64,000 nucleotides of DNA. It comes from Haliotis asinina (lineage: Eukaryota; Mollusca; Gastropoda; Lepetellida; Haliotidae). Below are positions 12,973 to 24,894 of this stretch, piece by piece (positions within the stretch are counted from its first letter, which is position 1; every line of letters begins with the position of its first letter). The notes beneath the pieces were generated by a model. It was not told where the DNA came from, ran no database searches, and saw only the letters and a list, made by a program, of their open reading frames with translations. A program made the position numbers and the translations under genes. The stretch covers positions 16,191,001 to 16,255,000 of the forward strand of contig NC_090283.1 in the NCBI RefSeq assembly GCF_037392515.1. Reading direction: 5' to 3'.

Positions 12973-13645
12973 GTTAGACCAATAAATGAGTGAGTTTAGT
13001 TTTACGTTAGACCAATACGTGAGTGAGTTTAGTTTCACGTTAGACCAATAAGTGAGTGAGTTTAGTTTAACGTTAGACCAATAAGTGGGTGAGTTTAGTT
13101 TTACGTCAGACCAATCAGTGAGTGAGTTTAGTTTTACGTTAGACCAATACGTGAGTGAGTTTAGTTTTACGTTAGACCAATACGTGAGTGAGTTTAGTTT
13201 TACGTTAGACCAATAAGTGGGTGAGTTTAGTTTTACGTTAGACCAATAAGTGGTTGAGTTTAGTTTTACGTTAGACCAATAAGTGGGTGAGTTTAGTGTT
13301 ACGTTAGACCAATAAGTGAATGAGTTTAGTTTTACGTTAGACCAATAAGTGAGTGAGTTTAGTTTTACGTTAGACCAATAAGTGAGTGAGTTTAGTTTTA
13401 CGTTAGACCAATACGTGAGTGAGTTTAGTTTTACGTTAGACCAGTACGTGAGTGAGTTTAGGTTTATGTTAGACCAATAAGTGAGTGAGTTTAGTTTTAC
13501 GTTAGACCAATAAGTGAGTGAGTTTAGTTTTACCTTAGACCAATAAGTGGTTGAGTTTAGTTTTACGTTAGACCAATACGTGAGTGAGTTTAGTTTTACG
13601 TTAGACCAATAAGTGAGTGAGTTTAGTTTTACGTTAGACCAATAA
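12973..13645. repeat. 33-bp minisatellite, about 20 copies
   Basis: The unit starts at gttagaccaa and contains gtgagtgagtttagttttac, the terminal part of the local SINE tails. Units recur every 33 bp from 12973 to 13633. Because 33 is divisible by three and the reverse strand lacks stops, a 242-codon frame (12934-13662, -) runs through it; this is not a gene. Confidence 0.95.
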
Positions 13646-14054
13646 TATGTCAAATGTTTCAAATCATCATTGGGTGTTCTTGCTAGGTGTTTTAGTAATA
13701 TTTGTCATATGTATGGGTGTTTTTGTGGTCGTATGTATGTGTATCGTTTGTTGTATTCCATGTGTTTTCAATTTATTTTAACCGTGCAAAGCAAATTTCC
13801 TTCGTGCTAATAAAAAGTCTTATTTTATCTTATCTCATCAAAATATGATAAGGGTAAGATGAGTAGACATCGATTCAGATGTGAAACCACGTCTTACTTT
13901 CTTTTTCCATGTTTTGTTTTTAGATAAATCAGCCTTTACACAATTATCTAAATACACTGGGAATTTTATTACATAGGTTATTAATGTCTGATTGAGTCAT
14001 CACGTATGTTGTATAGTCTGCTTTATCTAGGTGGAGACTCGTGAAAATTGGGGT

Positions 14055-14255
14055 TAGCATTGATTTCCAACAACCCATGCTTTTTTCTAAGAGACGACTA
14101 ATAGGATTGGTTGGTCAGTCTCGCTGACACATATCGTATCCTAATTACATAGATCACCGCATTGACTGGTCCCGACTGGATTATTTATGGGCCGCAGCTA
14201 CATAGCTGGAATATTGCTTTGTGCGGCGTAAAAGTATAAAAGCGCACTCACATGA
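14055..14255 (+). mobile_element. SINE-like repeat, family A
   Basis: From ccaacaacccatgc through the gactaatagga and ctggaatattgctt segments to the ctcac end. Strand is assigned by treating the ctcactcac tail as the 3-prime end. Diverged copy within GRL-1 intron 3. Confidence 0.75.
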
Positions 14256-14273
14256 CTGGCATTCACCTCAGTA

Positions 14274-14274
14274 T

Positions 14275-14353
<79 letters not shown>

Positions 14354-14357
14354 TTTC
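14274..14357. repeat. (ATTT)n microsatellite
   Basis: About 20 uninterrupted attt units, 40 bp before the last exon of GRL-1. The frames reading repeated LFIY through it are artefacts. Confidence 0.97.
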
Positions 14358-14398
14358 ATCTGGAACCGTTAACACGTATGTTTTATCATCTGTTTCAG

Positions 14399-14500
14399 TT
14401 GGCTGGGACTATCATCACGTATGTTGTCATTGTGCTGCAGTTCCCGTCGTATCCGACTGGACCAACGTATCCAAATGGAAACACATCTTGTAGCTGCTAG
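14399..14500 (+). CDS. GRL-1 exon 4 (TM7, signature motif, stop)
   Basis: Acceptor ctgtttcag, then 33 codons and tag. It begins LAGTIITYVVIVLQF, which matches the Gr-family TM7 signature TYxxxxxQF, and ends SCSC. The protein terminates about 18 residues after the motif, as usual in the family. It is separated from exon 3 by a 4.5-kb repeat-filled intron, the longest in the gene. Confidence 0.88.
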   Translation: MAGTIITYVVIVLQFPSYPTGPTYPNGNTSCSC

Positions 14501-14780
14501 GGCAGACAGATCTGGGTGAATATTGCCTAACACGATACATTGCAGCAACTGGATTTACGACTTGTGAAGACTTCACTCTTCAAATCTTGTCATCTGGTCG
14601 ATGTGTATAAAACTATTTACTGTTCGCGAAGCGTACAACGAGCTTATATATTATTTCCATTGGTGCATCGGTGACAGTAAAAGCTGGTTGGTTTGCTGGT
14701 TTGTTGTTAACGTCGCACACAACAAAATTGCAGCGGGTTAATAAGTGTAATAATTATTGTTATTGAGTCCATTGGTGAGA

Positions 14781-15166
14781 AAGGAGTGTGCCCAAAGGAT
14801 GAAGCAGTTTATGATCCTCTATATCGAAGGAGTGTGCCCAAAGAATGAAGCAGTTTATGATCCTCTATATCGAAGGAGTGTGCCCAAAGGATGAAGCAGT
14901 TTATGATCCTCTATATCGAAGGAGTGTGCCCAAAGGATGAAGCAGGTTATGATCCTCTATATCGAAGGAGTGTGCCCAAAGGATGAAGCAGTTTATGATC
15001 CTCTATATCGAAGGAGTGTGCCCAAAGGATGAAGCAGTTTATGATCCTCTATATCGAAGGAGTGTGCCCAAAGGATGAAGCAGTTTATGATCCTCTATAT
15101 CGAAGGAGTGTGCCCAAAGGATGAAGCAGTTTATGATCCTCTATATCGAAGGAGTGTGCCCAAAGA
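14781..15166. repeat. 46-bp minisatellite, 8.4 copies
   Basis: The unit begins aaggagtgtgcccaaaggat; starts fall at 14781, 14827 and so on to 15149, with only a few substitutions. Located 280 bp downstream of the GRL-1 stop. Confidence 0.95.
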
Positions 15167-16225
15167 AGAGTTTGGGTTTTTTCATCCACTTCCATGGAGT
15201 CAAACGTCACATAAACGTCTACGCCAAACGTTTGCCGAATGGAGAGCCACAGTGTCTCTCGGTTGTCACAATGACGCTGGTCAGGGTATTCGTACAACGT
15301 ATAATGACAGTTTCCCGAACAGTGCTTTAGGTTCCGAACTGACTTAACCAGGGTCGCAATCAGATTGACAACACAGTATGTATTAAAATCCAGCAAAGCG
15401 TAAAAACAAATACACACCCCACCCCCCGCATTTATCAGTGCCGCAATTGCTACTAGGTATCTAATGCCATAACTGCCTTTATTGTTTTCACTGTTTGTAT
15501 ATTATATATCGCCGGGCCTGTAATGCACTTACATATCCCAAAATCATTATTAGTCATAAAATAGTTCATTATTCATAAAACTTATGTATATCGCTAACTA
15601 TTTTTGTGTAGTATATTTTACGTCAGCCATCATTTATAATGAAGGTAAGTCTAAATTCAAACTGGACATTTCAAAAGTGTCTTTTGTGACGCAGTATCAT
15701 CGTACACTAATTTGCATTAAGTCTTGGCCTGTTCCAGGTAAGTCGCTTTGTTCTTTTGTTGCACTAATTTCAGTAAAGCACCTTTTCGAGTTTCCTATCT
15801 CCCTCACGCTGACACTATAGTTAGACGAAATTTATGTGTAGGGTTAAAGGTGAAAACAATTATTTCCGACAGTACTTTAGTTGTTTTATTTCCTTAACGT
15901 AATATCGACAGATACTTGCACATGAGGCTTTAAAACCCTGTTCATTCAAAGTAAACTCTGCGAAGACTAAAATACAAATGGCTGCAACTTCACACTGTGA
16001 CAGGGTCTGTATGTTCCGCGTTCAGAGCCATTAAACTCTGCAGCAGTTTGAACTGCCAATAAATTCTCCATGGCGGGAAACACATTGTTTACATATTGAT
16101 CACTGATCAGTCTGGGCATGCCAGCTTCGTCGTGCCGTGGGAGTAAGCCTAATTTTTAATGCAATAAATGATAATAGTCAAGTGAATGATATATCGATCA
16201 GTACAGTTTTGAAATGTTTGCCTAG
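15167..16225. other. Intergenic stretch without recognised gene
   Basis: AT-rich sequence between GRL-1 and GRL-2. I see no conserved coding frame, RNA gene or clear element here. Confidence 0.6.
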
Positions 16226-16630
16226 AGGAGTGAGTGAGTGAGTGAGTTTAGTTTTACACCACACTCAGCAATATTCCACTTATATGGCGTTATGTGTTTG
16301 TGTTTTAATGTAAAAAGTAAACACGCGTGCCCTGTTTTAAGAGTTCTAGCCCACTGAGGTATCGTGAGGAAGAACATGTTTCACATTTTGCTGAGCGTGG
16401 TCAGACCACTCCTTTTCTAAAAGCAGGTAACAACTGCTACCATCTTGAACGTATTTCGTATTTTTCGGAAGCTGATGACATGCCGCTCTTTTGGGATATG
16501 TCTCTTGGCACCGATTGTTGATACGTTGACAAATAATTGTATCGTGAGCAGACCATCCGTCAGCTGAGAGTGAGTGAGTTAATATTTAACGTCACATCGG
16601 CAATATTGCAGCCATATCGTGACGAGAACA
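16226..16630 (-). mobile_element. SINE tail fragments (families A and C)
   Basis: 16226-16290 carries gtgagtgagtttagttttac followed by the gcaatattcc segment and is truncated. 16566-16625 is a second, different tail (gagtgagttaatatttaacg, cggcaatattgcagccatat). Confidence 0.65.
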
Positions 16631-16739
16631 TTCTTGAAAAAAGAAATTGATGTATATTGTAAAAATACTGTCGACAAAGGACAGTAAAACAACTAGAATG
16701 TCACAGTAGGAAATACAACTAGCGTGAAACGTTAAACCT

Positions 16740-16905
16740 AATATGACTATTCAGACAATACAATATAAAACAAGCTATAGATGACCGACAACTAAAGGTA
16801 GATCACCATACTAGGGGCCATGGGGACTTACAGTACTTCTGCTACTGCATGGTCCCTAGCTGGATTACACCATCCCCTCAGCTTCTGGTGATTGTATGCA
16901 AGATT
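16740..16905 (-). mobile_element. LINE 3-prime UTR fragment
   Basis: Shares ggtagatcaccat, ccatggggacttacag and ggattacaccatccc with the 3-prime end of the RNase H LINE at 27330-28560, in the same orientation. It lies about 500 bp upstream of GRL-2. Confidence 0.65.
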
Positions 16906-17248
16906 GGCCACAAATTAATGTGACAATGTCAGCTCAGATGACTTCAAAATACAATTCGGCTTTGACATGAAGTTTGTCTACTATAAACTATTCATTGTGA
17001 AAAGCAAACGCTGAAACTAACAGTTCCCTTCTTCACTCTGCAGAACCCGAAACAACCCAGATTAGATAGGAGTGAAGCCTCGTAGTCAAACAACACAGAC
17101 AAATATGCTGTGTATTAGCTGCACGGGAAAGCTAGTCCAGACTATCTCAGTCACATTACATCATTTGGATAACAATTGAAACTGAACCAATATACGCCTA
17201 CAGGCACACACATATCGGTTGAAAAGGTAATGGCTAACCAAACAGATT

Positions 17249-17395
17249 CACAGAGCCATGTCCTGTCTCCATGGCAACGGTTAAAAAGACTTATCAAATC
17301 CACACGTTTCACTTTACTGTATTGGAAAGAGATGGCACTATGGATCGGTATTTATGTCCAGCATTGACAGTAGGATAGACATCATTTCTGATTCC
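17249..17395 (+). promoter_or_regulatory. Upstream block of GRL-2 conserved with GRL-1
   Basis: Counterpart of 7399-7530: cctgtctccatggcaacgg and atcaaatccacacg resemble the GRL-1 upstream sequence. Conservation beyond the coding part suggests the duplication unit included the promoter. Confidence 0.45.
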
Positions 17396-17404
17396 ACCTG
17401 CATC

Positions 17405-18346
17405 ATGGATGGAAACTCGATTACAGTAAAGGATTACACCTTTATAAAGACATGCAAGCATCTCATGACTGTGCTAAATAATTGTGGAGTATATTACAAG
17501 GATTCTACAAGAGATACATTGCGTGGGAAATGCTTAGGGGCAGTGTCTTTTGTCATCACAGTGCTTACTTTGGTACTCGGATGGTTTGAGGTTGTACGTA
17601 TAGGATGGCTAGTCAACTGGAACAACCTGACTTCACCAAAGGAAGCAAGCAAAGTCATGTTTTTCATATCACATTTTTACACCGTATGTTTCCAAACTGT
17701 CGTTATTATGTCTTGGAGAAACTACGCAATGGCCTACATTGAAAAACTGGAGAGATCGAAAATCCGGCTGACAAGAAGAGCTCACATGACTCTAGGGGTG
17801 ATTCTGGGCTTATGGGTTATGTCCGCCTTCTTTGTAGCAGTGTACGTCCCATACGACATCGTATCCAATATCAGAGATGATAAGCTTAACGTCAGGTTAG
17901 TGAGTTACCTCAGAATGGCGCCGTTTGTGCCAGGAACAATCTTATGGGATATTGGTTTGGTTCTCTACTGCCTCCATATGTCGCTTGTCTATGTACGACT
18001 TGGGGTCACGCTCAGCTTTCTAGCACTTGCTGCTTATCATATCGGAATGGAATTTGAATCAGTCAGGCAAAGGCTAAGAAGAAAACAGTACGACGTAGAG
18101 GTCCTGGAAATGATTCGCAAAGAATATGAAGACGCTGTCAGTGTGGTGGACACGATTGAAGCAATGTTTTCTTCAGGGACATTTGTTACTTACTTGTGTT
18201 GTATCCCGCTGCTTTGCTTCACCATATATAGTTTGCAGAAATGGGATCCCTCGGCAGATGGAGCAGTGATTTTTGCTAATTCTTTTTTTGGATCAGTGCT
18301 TCCTGCTGCGGTTATTACACTTGCTGGAGCGTACATCAATACAATG
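17405..18346 (+). CDS. GRL-2 exon 1: gustatory-receptor-like 7TM chemoreceptor
   Basis: Exons 17405-18346, 19850-19918, 20165-20254 and 24027-24128 give 400 residues, the same length as GRL-1. Exon 1 codes residues 1-314, with six hydrophobic segments at the GRL-1 positions. Blocks such as LTSPKEASKVMFFI, SKIRLTRRA, RMAPFVPGTILW and SSGTFVTY are shared with GRL-1, so the two are close paralogues. I chose Met at 17405 (MDGNSITVKDYTF) rather than the in-frame Met at 17354 because it aligns with the GRL-1 start and both exons are then exactly 942 nt. The donor is aatacaatg|gtaagt, phase 0; the frame stops just after it at tag. Function is inferred from the family: a chemosensory membrane receptor or ligand-gated channel, ligand unknown. 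Confidence 0.85.
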
Positions 18347-18645
18347 GTAAGTGTATAGTTACATTGTTGAACAATATTAACGATTTGATATTGTCCTCGA
18401 CCTTTGTACATATGCCACCGTTTTGGCAAATTGGGCAACACATTGCTCGGTGGATTCTGACCCGGTTATGGGCCGCACAACTGCATATATTCTATTGTGA
18501 CATTACGACAACGTCAACACTTTACGCCTGTGATCGTTGTAGTAATCACACCCCTTACAGTAGTTACACCCGATGCAGTACTAAATGGCATTTGGCATTG
18601 TAAATGAACACGTATATTTGACAACAAACGTATCATGTGGACCAG

Positions 18646-18740
18646 CCGTGAGTGAGTGAGGTATAATATATTGCCACTTTGGCAATATTTCAGTGTGACT
18701 ACAGCAGTTATCGAGGTTTCAGTCAGCTACATGAGATTTG
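18646..18740 (-). mobile_element. SINE tail fragment, family C
   Basis: gtgagtgagg, then cactttggcaatatttcag. Short and truncated, in GRL-2 intron 1. Confidence 0.5.
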
Positions 18741-19849
18741 TATGATGACATACAATCAGCCATACACCATAAACAGTTGCAAGGCATAGATGATTACGAA
18801 GGGTCACTGTTGACGGGGAATCAACTATTGCAGTAACCATAGACTATTGCAACATAATATTTCGAAAAGTTATTGTAACAGTTCTTCTGACCCCACAGAC
18901 ACTCCGGGCTGCACAAAACAGTGGTTGTCGGACGAAAATGTTGAAGTTTTAGATTTTTTATTTGAGAATATAAGGGGACTATTAAAGGACAGAAAAAGAC
19001 AAGACAACGTCATCAATATCCCCCGCAAGGGCAACATACATTTTGTGACTATTTGAAATAGCTATGACCATGTCACATGTGTTGGCGTGCATACAGAAAT
19101 GTGGAAGAAGAATATCAAAAGTTCTGCTCTGGAAAAGAGCACTACCACCAAATTCAGTTAAAGTCAAACTTGTTGCCATGGGAAACGCAAAACATATATT
19201 AATCAGAGTTTGACAACTGTCAAGACGCCAATTTACCACCAGACCTACCTATGGGCTAAGTCTGGTGAAGAAATAGTGATATGGTTCCGCTCCGAAGATC
19301 ACCGCCACCAAATTTAGTCAAAGTCAAACTTGTTACCATGAAAACGCCAAAAATAAAAATAGAAATATTCAGAAATCGACAATTATCGAAAACACCACCA
19401 GATCGATCTATGTATCACGTCTGGCTAAAAATATTGAACGTAATTAAAGTGCTCCACAAAAGACAAATGTCCACTCATGTCCATTTTAATACACCTCCTT
19501 CTGAAAGAAGTTGTCAAATCAAATATTGGGATACACTGTCACACATTTTCCTACAATCTTTGATCGGTAATGTACCCAGGCGAATACAGTCGTGTTATTG
19601 CAGGTCTCACAAAGTATTGAAATGACACTTAAAATGTAACAGAACCATATCTCAATATATTCACGTAAGTAAAACTTCTAGTGCTATCTTCATACATGAG
19701 ATATTTGCCGAAACTTTCTCAATACTCCCTGGGAATATTATAACATACATTGTATACGTTCTCCTGCGATGAGTCTAATGCACCTGCACGTCCTTACAAT
19801 ACACTTTAGGGAATGTGTACTCTCCACATCTTATATTGGTTATTTTCAG

Positions 19850-19918
19850 AGCACCTGCTTTGTGGATCTCCTGCATAGAATAAGAGTGTCAGTCATGGAT
19901 GAAAAATCATTTCGAGCA
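19850..19918 (+). CDS. GRL-2 exon 2
   Basis: 69 nt between tattttcag and gtgagt, phase 0. It reads STCFVDLLHRIRVSVMDEKSFRA, aligning without gaps to GRL-1 exon 2. Confidence 0.85.
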
Positions 19919-20164
19919 GTGAGTTACTGTAATGGTCATTTGTTACTAACTATGCTCAGAGGTACAGAAAGTGTTCTTGACTTTGCTATAAAAGATTTAA
20001 TCCAGTAGAATACACATGATAGTAACACTGAAATTATATCCATATCCAATTGTACATATATATTATACCAACTACATTTTGAAGAACCACCATCTAATTC
20101 TGCACTACCATTATGTTCCACATAAAGAGTGTTCATGTTTTTGTGTGATTTTCTTTTCTAACAG

Positions 20165-20254
20165 TTGGGGATGTTTACGTCGCAGGTGTTAACATCACAG
20201 GTTGGAATCACAGTTGTGGGTCTGTTCCTGGTAACCAAGGCAACAATACTTACA
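20165..20254 (+). CDS. GRL-2 exon 3
   Basis: 90 nt between ttctaacag and gttagt, phase 0. The core VGITVVGLFLVTKATILT is nearly identical to GRL-1. The donor gttagt is a weaker match to consensus than in the other three genes (gtaagt or gtgagc). Confidence 0.83.
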
Positions 20255-20589
20255 GTTAGTGGATTTAAATTGTTCTACGACTTACTAGCCACCAACACTT
20301 AAAATGTATATGATACAATATCCAAGGGAAAGATTTGGCTTCCATTAAAAAAAATGAAGAAACTATAAAGGAAAGCAAGTACCTGCGCATAGTATAAAAT
20401 TATGAAAAAAATGATGAAGCGTTATGGAAATAACCCTAAATAAACATGTAGCAATGCACTTGCACGGAATGTGATGTTAAGTATCGCACGTGACACGTTC
20501 ACTTCGTGCACGGTGAACTCACCCACTTTCTGTATGTTTCACACACCTGCTCGAAAACTGACAAACGATTAATTATTCACTCACCTTCA

Positions 20590-21430
20590 AATGTGTGGAC
20601 AACACGTTAACTTCACCTTAAACTTCGTCATCGTCATGCCACTGCTTACAGAAAATCAGCGTCTCAGCTCAATGAGTATGGTGGAGACTGGAATGGCCCC
20701 AAATGAGAAGTGTCCAGAGAATTTGGTGTCCGTGGAAAAACGATCTCATCTCTATGAAGACATTTTGAACATTACGGCAACACGAGAGATTTGCCTCGGA
20801 CCGGCCTTCCACTAGTGACTTCATGTCAGCAAGACAACCACATTTGGCCGATCCATCTCAGGAATCGATTGGCTTAAGTCCAACCAGTTCCAGGACTGTA
20901 CGGAAGCGCCTGAGGGAGCACAAGAACGGCAAGGACGGACTGCAATGCGTCCAATTTTGTCCCATCGTCACCGACAGGCACATTTTGCCTGGGGCAGACG
21001 GCATCAACGGCACAGGAGACAGGATTGGGATGGCGTTCTGTTCACTGACGGGTGGAAATTTCCTGTGGACATCACAGATGGCAGAGGACAGGAGTTCAGA
21101 CGGCGATGCTGAATGGTATCCTGATGTATGCATTCTTCAACGCCGACAGTTTGCTAGCGAAAGCGTTATGGTATAGGTCACCATCACATTTCATTGCCCA
21201 ACAGAGCTTGTCTTTCTCAGTGGTTATGTGACTGCGGTACAGAGGTGATATTACTGGGTCTCATGTGCAGTCGTTAATTCAAGGACAGAGACATAGCGTC
21301 ACGCTTCAGCAAGATTATGCCCATCCACATGTCGTTTGTGTTGTGACTGATTTCCTGAGACAGAAGAACATTCCTGTACTCCCCGTACCAGCTGCCTTGC
21401 TCCCTGTTCCCACATTTTAGGATGAAATGG
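20590..21430 (+). pseudogene. Decayed Tc1-like transposase
   Basis: Pieces in shifting frames resemble a Tc1-family transposase in order: a helix-turn-helix/linker area (20630-20815), R-T-V-R-x-R-L-R-E (about 20890), a W-D-G-V-L-F-T-D-like piece near 21025-21050 that carries the second catalytic Asp region, and a D-F-L-R-Q-x-N-I-P-V-L-P-like piece near 21345-21390. There are frameshifts and stops throughout. It sits inside GRL-2 intron 3. Confidence 0.7.
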
Positions 21431-22299
21431 ATGGAGAATAAAGCATTCACTATGCTGTCGTAAAACAAGACAGACATGGAACATCATATCCAAAGCTTTC
21501 TTCAGTAGGTTCGTGTCGTCTGTGCGTCGTCATCAACACCAAAGGTGGACACAAGCGTTGCTGAATGTGTGAACTGACTTGTAACACACATCTTTTCAAG
21601 GGATGGCTATTATTACGATTATATCCTGTAGCGATAGTGATGAAAATGATGGAGCAAAGCACCACAAATCATGTTATTATCTTTTTGCATTAGAATAGGC
21701 ATCACATAATGCAAAATTACTTTGTTTTGCTAGTATGTGTGGTTTGTACTAGAAGAATTACAAACTTGGACACATCTCATTACAGCATATCTGCACAAAC
21801 GCCACTGAGTCATTGTCAGATGTACTCATGATCATAGTTCTGTGGTGCACGACGGGAAACGACACGCAGCTTGTCAACTGGAAAAGAGGTCGTTCACGTT
21901 ATAAGTATGTGAACGACGCATTCAGATGTAAGCGTCATTAAACACCTCGGAATCGACGTCAGAACCGGCGCATTTGAACAGAGGCCTTATCGAGAAGCCG
22001 TCTAACTGCTCTCACACATACACTGTCTTGAAGGGTATGGTTCTCGCCGTAGGGTTCACTCTCTGGAACCGCTGTCTGTCGGTCTTGATGAGGTGTTTGG
22101 TTATTGGTGGGCGACCATTACAGGGACGATCTACAAGCTTGCTCGTGGTCGTTTTAGATGCCAAATGTTGTTTTCTTTCGACATATGGCTAAGACGCCTT
22201 ATCTGTTTGTTTGTTTTGTTTTGTTTTTTGTTTTGGATTGGTGGGGTTTTTGTTTTCATATGCAGTTATTGGTCTACAAAAACACCTTGATACCTTGAA

Positions 22300-23430
22300 T
22301 GCGTATGGTATGAAATGGAAATTGCAAGTTAGTTTACAAAAGAGCTAATATTGTGGTGTTTAGAAAACATGGTGGTCTACGAAAATATTAAAAAATGCTA
22401 CTTTGGAAATGACTTAGTTAAAATAGTCCCACAGTGTAAATATCTTGGTGTCCTGTTTACATATAATCTAAACATGCAAAAATCTGTACAAAGTGTCTGT
22501 ATTAAGGGTAAAGCTGCGCTATGTGAGCTACTGAGGTCAATGAAACCGCTCGGCAATCTATCTTATGAGCTGTATTTTAAAATATTCGATGCGAAGATAA
22601 AACCTATTTGTGTGTACGGCGCAGAATTGTGGGGCTACCAGAAGTTTCATGTTTTAGAACGAATACAAACAACAGCCTGCAAAAGATGCTTGAGAGTTCC
22701 AAATAATACACCAAATGCAATGGATACTGGTGATTGTGGCAGATTCCCAGTCCATGTAGAAACGTTTACAAGATGCATTAGATATTGGTTATCACTACTC
22801 CACATGTCAGATAATAGACTTCCCAAAAAGCTTACAATATGTTATTTTGTTTAGATATACAGAAAAGACTTCGCTGGGTGTCATTTATTAGAGAATCACT
22901 ATTCAAGCTGGGTCTTGGATATGTATGGATATATCAAGAGGTTGGCCATTGCCCCTTGTTTTTGAATATGATAAAGATGAGGCTTAAAGATGTTTCCATA
23001 CAAGAGTGGCATTCAGTTTTAACCGATAGTCCTAGATACGACAATTATTCTTTGGATAAAAACAATATGTTCCCAGAAAAATATGTTACAAATTTTCAAC
23101 TTTCAGCTATGAGGCCATACTTAGCTTTACTAAGAACTGGAGGCGCCCAATTACAGGTAGATATAGAACGTAGAAATAATATACCCTAAGGAGGATAGGA
23201 TTTGTAAACTTTGCAACTTAAATGAAAAAGAAGATGAATTCCATGTTATTTTAAAATGCACACTGTATAATGAAATTAGACAACAAATTATTCCTCAGAA
23301 ATACATCAAGAATTGTAATCTTGTAATGTTTTGTACACTTATGTCTGATTGTAAAAGTGAAACTGTGTGGAACGTATGTAAATTTTGTAAACACACCATT
23401 TCTATTAAATAGGAAAAGATTAAAGAGCAA
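22300..23430 (+). pseudogene. LINE (non-LTR retrotransposon) 3-prime end of ORF2
   Basis: Reads in at least three pieces: reverse-transcriptase thumb/C-terminal part (YLGVLF, about 22440; IKPICVYGAELWG, about 22600; a K-R-C-L-R-V segment), a second frame from 22839, and a third near 23190-23290 with CKLCN..EDEFHVILKC, the Cys-rich C-terminal motif common in LINEs. A frameshift lies near 22850 and a stop near 23187. Ends near the poly-T/GT tract at 23540-23630. Inside GRL-2 intron 3. Confidence 0.75.
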
Positions 23431-23577
23431 ATGTAAACTATATATGCCAAATGTGTTATATTTCCATTACCAATGTATATATGTATGACAGTATGTTTAT
23501 TTGTATATGGACCTGTGGCCGTGAATACAATAAACTGAATTTACTGTTTTGGTTTGGTTTGGTTGTTTTTCTTCTTT

Positions 23578-23637
23578 TTTTTTCTTTCTTTTTTTTTTTT
23601 TTTTTTTTTTGTTTCTTTTTTTTAAAAAAATTTTAGT
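23578..23637. repeat. Poly-T tract
   Basis: T-rich run following gtttggtttgg, probably the tail region of the preceding LINE or a simple repeat. Confidence 0.8.
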
Positions 23638-23918
23638 TAATTTTATTGGCCATGTGTGAATATATGCCATTTTTCTCTCAATATTCATCCACTTCATGTG
23701 GGGTTCTTCAGCTAGGTTGAAATCTGTTAATTGTGTACAGAGTCATTTCATACCAAATGAAAAAAAATATGTCACAATAGCTGTTGCGTCTGACTATTTA
23801 CGAATCAAACATCTATCTCATAATTAATTTATCAGTACGGTAGGGAGTTTACTGGACCTTTGCACACCATGATTTACCTTGTTGTTAAGACGGGCCAATA
23901 CTATTTCAAAGACAGCTA

Positions 23919-23976
23919 TGATGTTGTTATCTGATTCAGATGGCTGAGGCTATGGTCAGATATGTTGTGTTTTAAT
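23919..23976 (+). pseudogene. Relict copy of GRL last exon
   Basis: gatgttgttatctgattcag followed by atggctgag..tatgttgtgttttaa matches the acceptor and first third of GRL-2 exon 4 (24007-24063). It has a stop after 11 codons (MAEAMVRYVVF). It is a decayed tandem copy about 87 bp upstream of the working exon. Confidence 0.65.
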
Positions 23977-24026
23977 GTTTAGGTAGCAGAGACCATCATG
24001 ACACGTGATCTTGTTATCTGTTTCAG

Positions 24027-24128
24027 ATGACCGGGACTGTCATCACGTATGTCGTTATTGTGGTGCAGTTATCGCCCTACCCGACTGGGTCTGCATTTCC
24101 AAATGGAACCACAACTTGTACTTGTTAG
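24027..24128 (+). CDS. GRL-2 exon 4 (TM7, stop)
   Basis: Acceptor ctgtttcag, 33 codons plus tag. It starts MTGTVITYVVIVVQL, so the signature is TYxxxxxQL: the final Phe of TYxxxxxQF is replaced by Leu, the only departure at that site among the four genes. The C-terminus is TCTC. Confidence 0.87.
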   Translation: MTGTVITYVVIVVQLSPYPTGSAFPNGTTTCTC

Positions 24129-24705
24129 TGCAATCTGGACTCTCTGGTTCTGAACCTGATCTTTCATGAAAAGATCCCTGGTTTAAAAGCTACAGCAACG
24201 TTGTACGTAATTCATATCTTAATTCTATACACACATTGTTGATATGTCGCAGCACGTATGATTTAAACCCACGTTTAGACGTTTTTTAACATGTTTTAAT
24301 ATTTTGACTTTTTACATTCATGTTTTTGTATGATCGTTTTTCCCTTTATTTTCATATCATAGTTAGGTCTGTATGGATATGTTGACCTTTCATCTTCAAA
24401 TCATGATAATTTCAACACAATATTCTTTCCACACTAAATATTTCTTACTCCTCGATAACTTGGACCTGATGTAATAACCGATCATATGGCTTCCTCTAGT
24501 GACAACTACTGCAAGATTAGTATCATATGTCCTCCGATGATATGCCCCTTCTAAAATCCATGAGTTTACTTGGTAGCAAGCTCGACGTCTCTAGAATTTG
24601 GCGTCATGGGGAAAGGTTCACAGGTATGTCAAAAGTCGATTTCTTTTGTTCATGGCCATCGGTTGATGGCCGAGGTGGTCTTTGCCTCTAGAGATACAGC
24701 ATAAG

Positions 24706-24894
24706 CTTGATGTATTGAGACAAACACTTGATGTATTGGGTCAAAACCTTGATGTATGGGGACAAAACCTCGATGTACTCAGATATAACCTCGATGTATT
24801 GGGACAAAACCTTCATGTATTTTGATAAGACCTTGATGTATTGGGATAAAACCTTGATGTAATAGGGCAAAACCTTGATGTATCCGGACAAAAT
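24706..24894. repeat. 21-bp minisatellite, about 9 copies
   Basis: The unit centres on cttgatgtattgggacaaaa, repeated every 21 bp with many substitutions. Confidence 0.9.

Noticed and set aside
12973..13645. CRISPR array
   Set aside because: Units are head-to-tail without variable spacers and the genome is animal; the same holds for the other minisatellites.
12934..13662. 242-codon reverse-strand frame (TYWSNVKLNSL repeats)
   Set aside because: Product of the 33-bp minisatellite derived from a SINE tail.
17354..17404. 17-residue N-terminal extension of GRL-2
   Set aside because: No counterpart in GRL-1; the Met at 17405 aligns between the paralogues.
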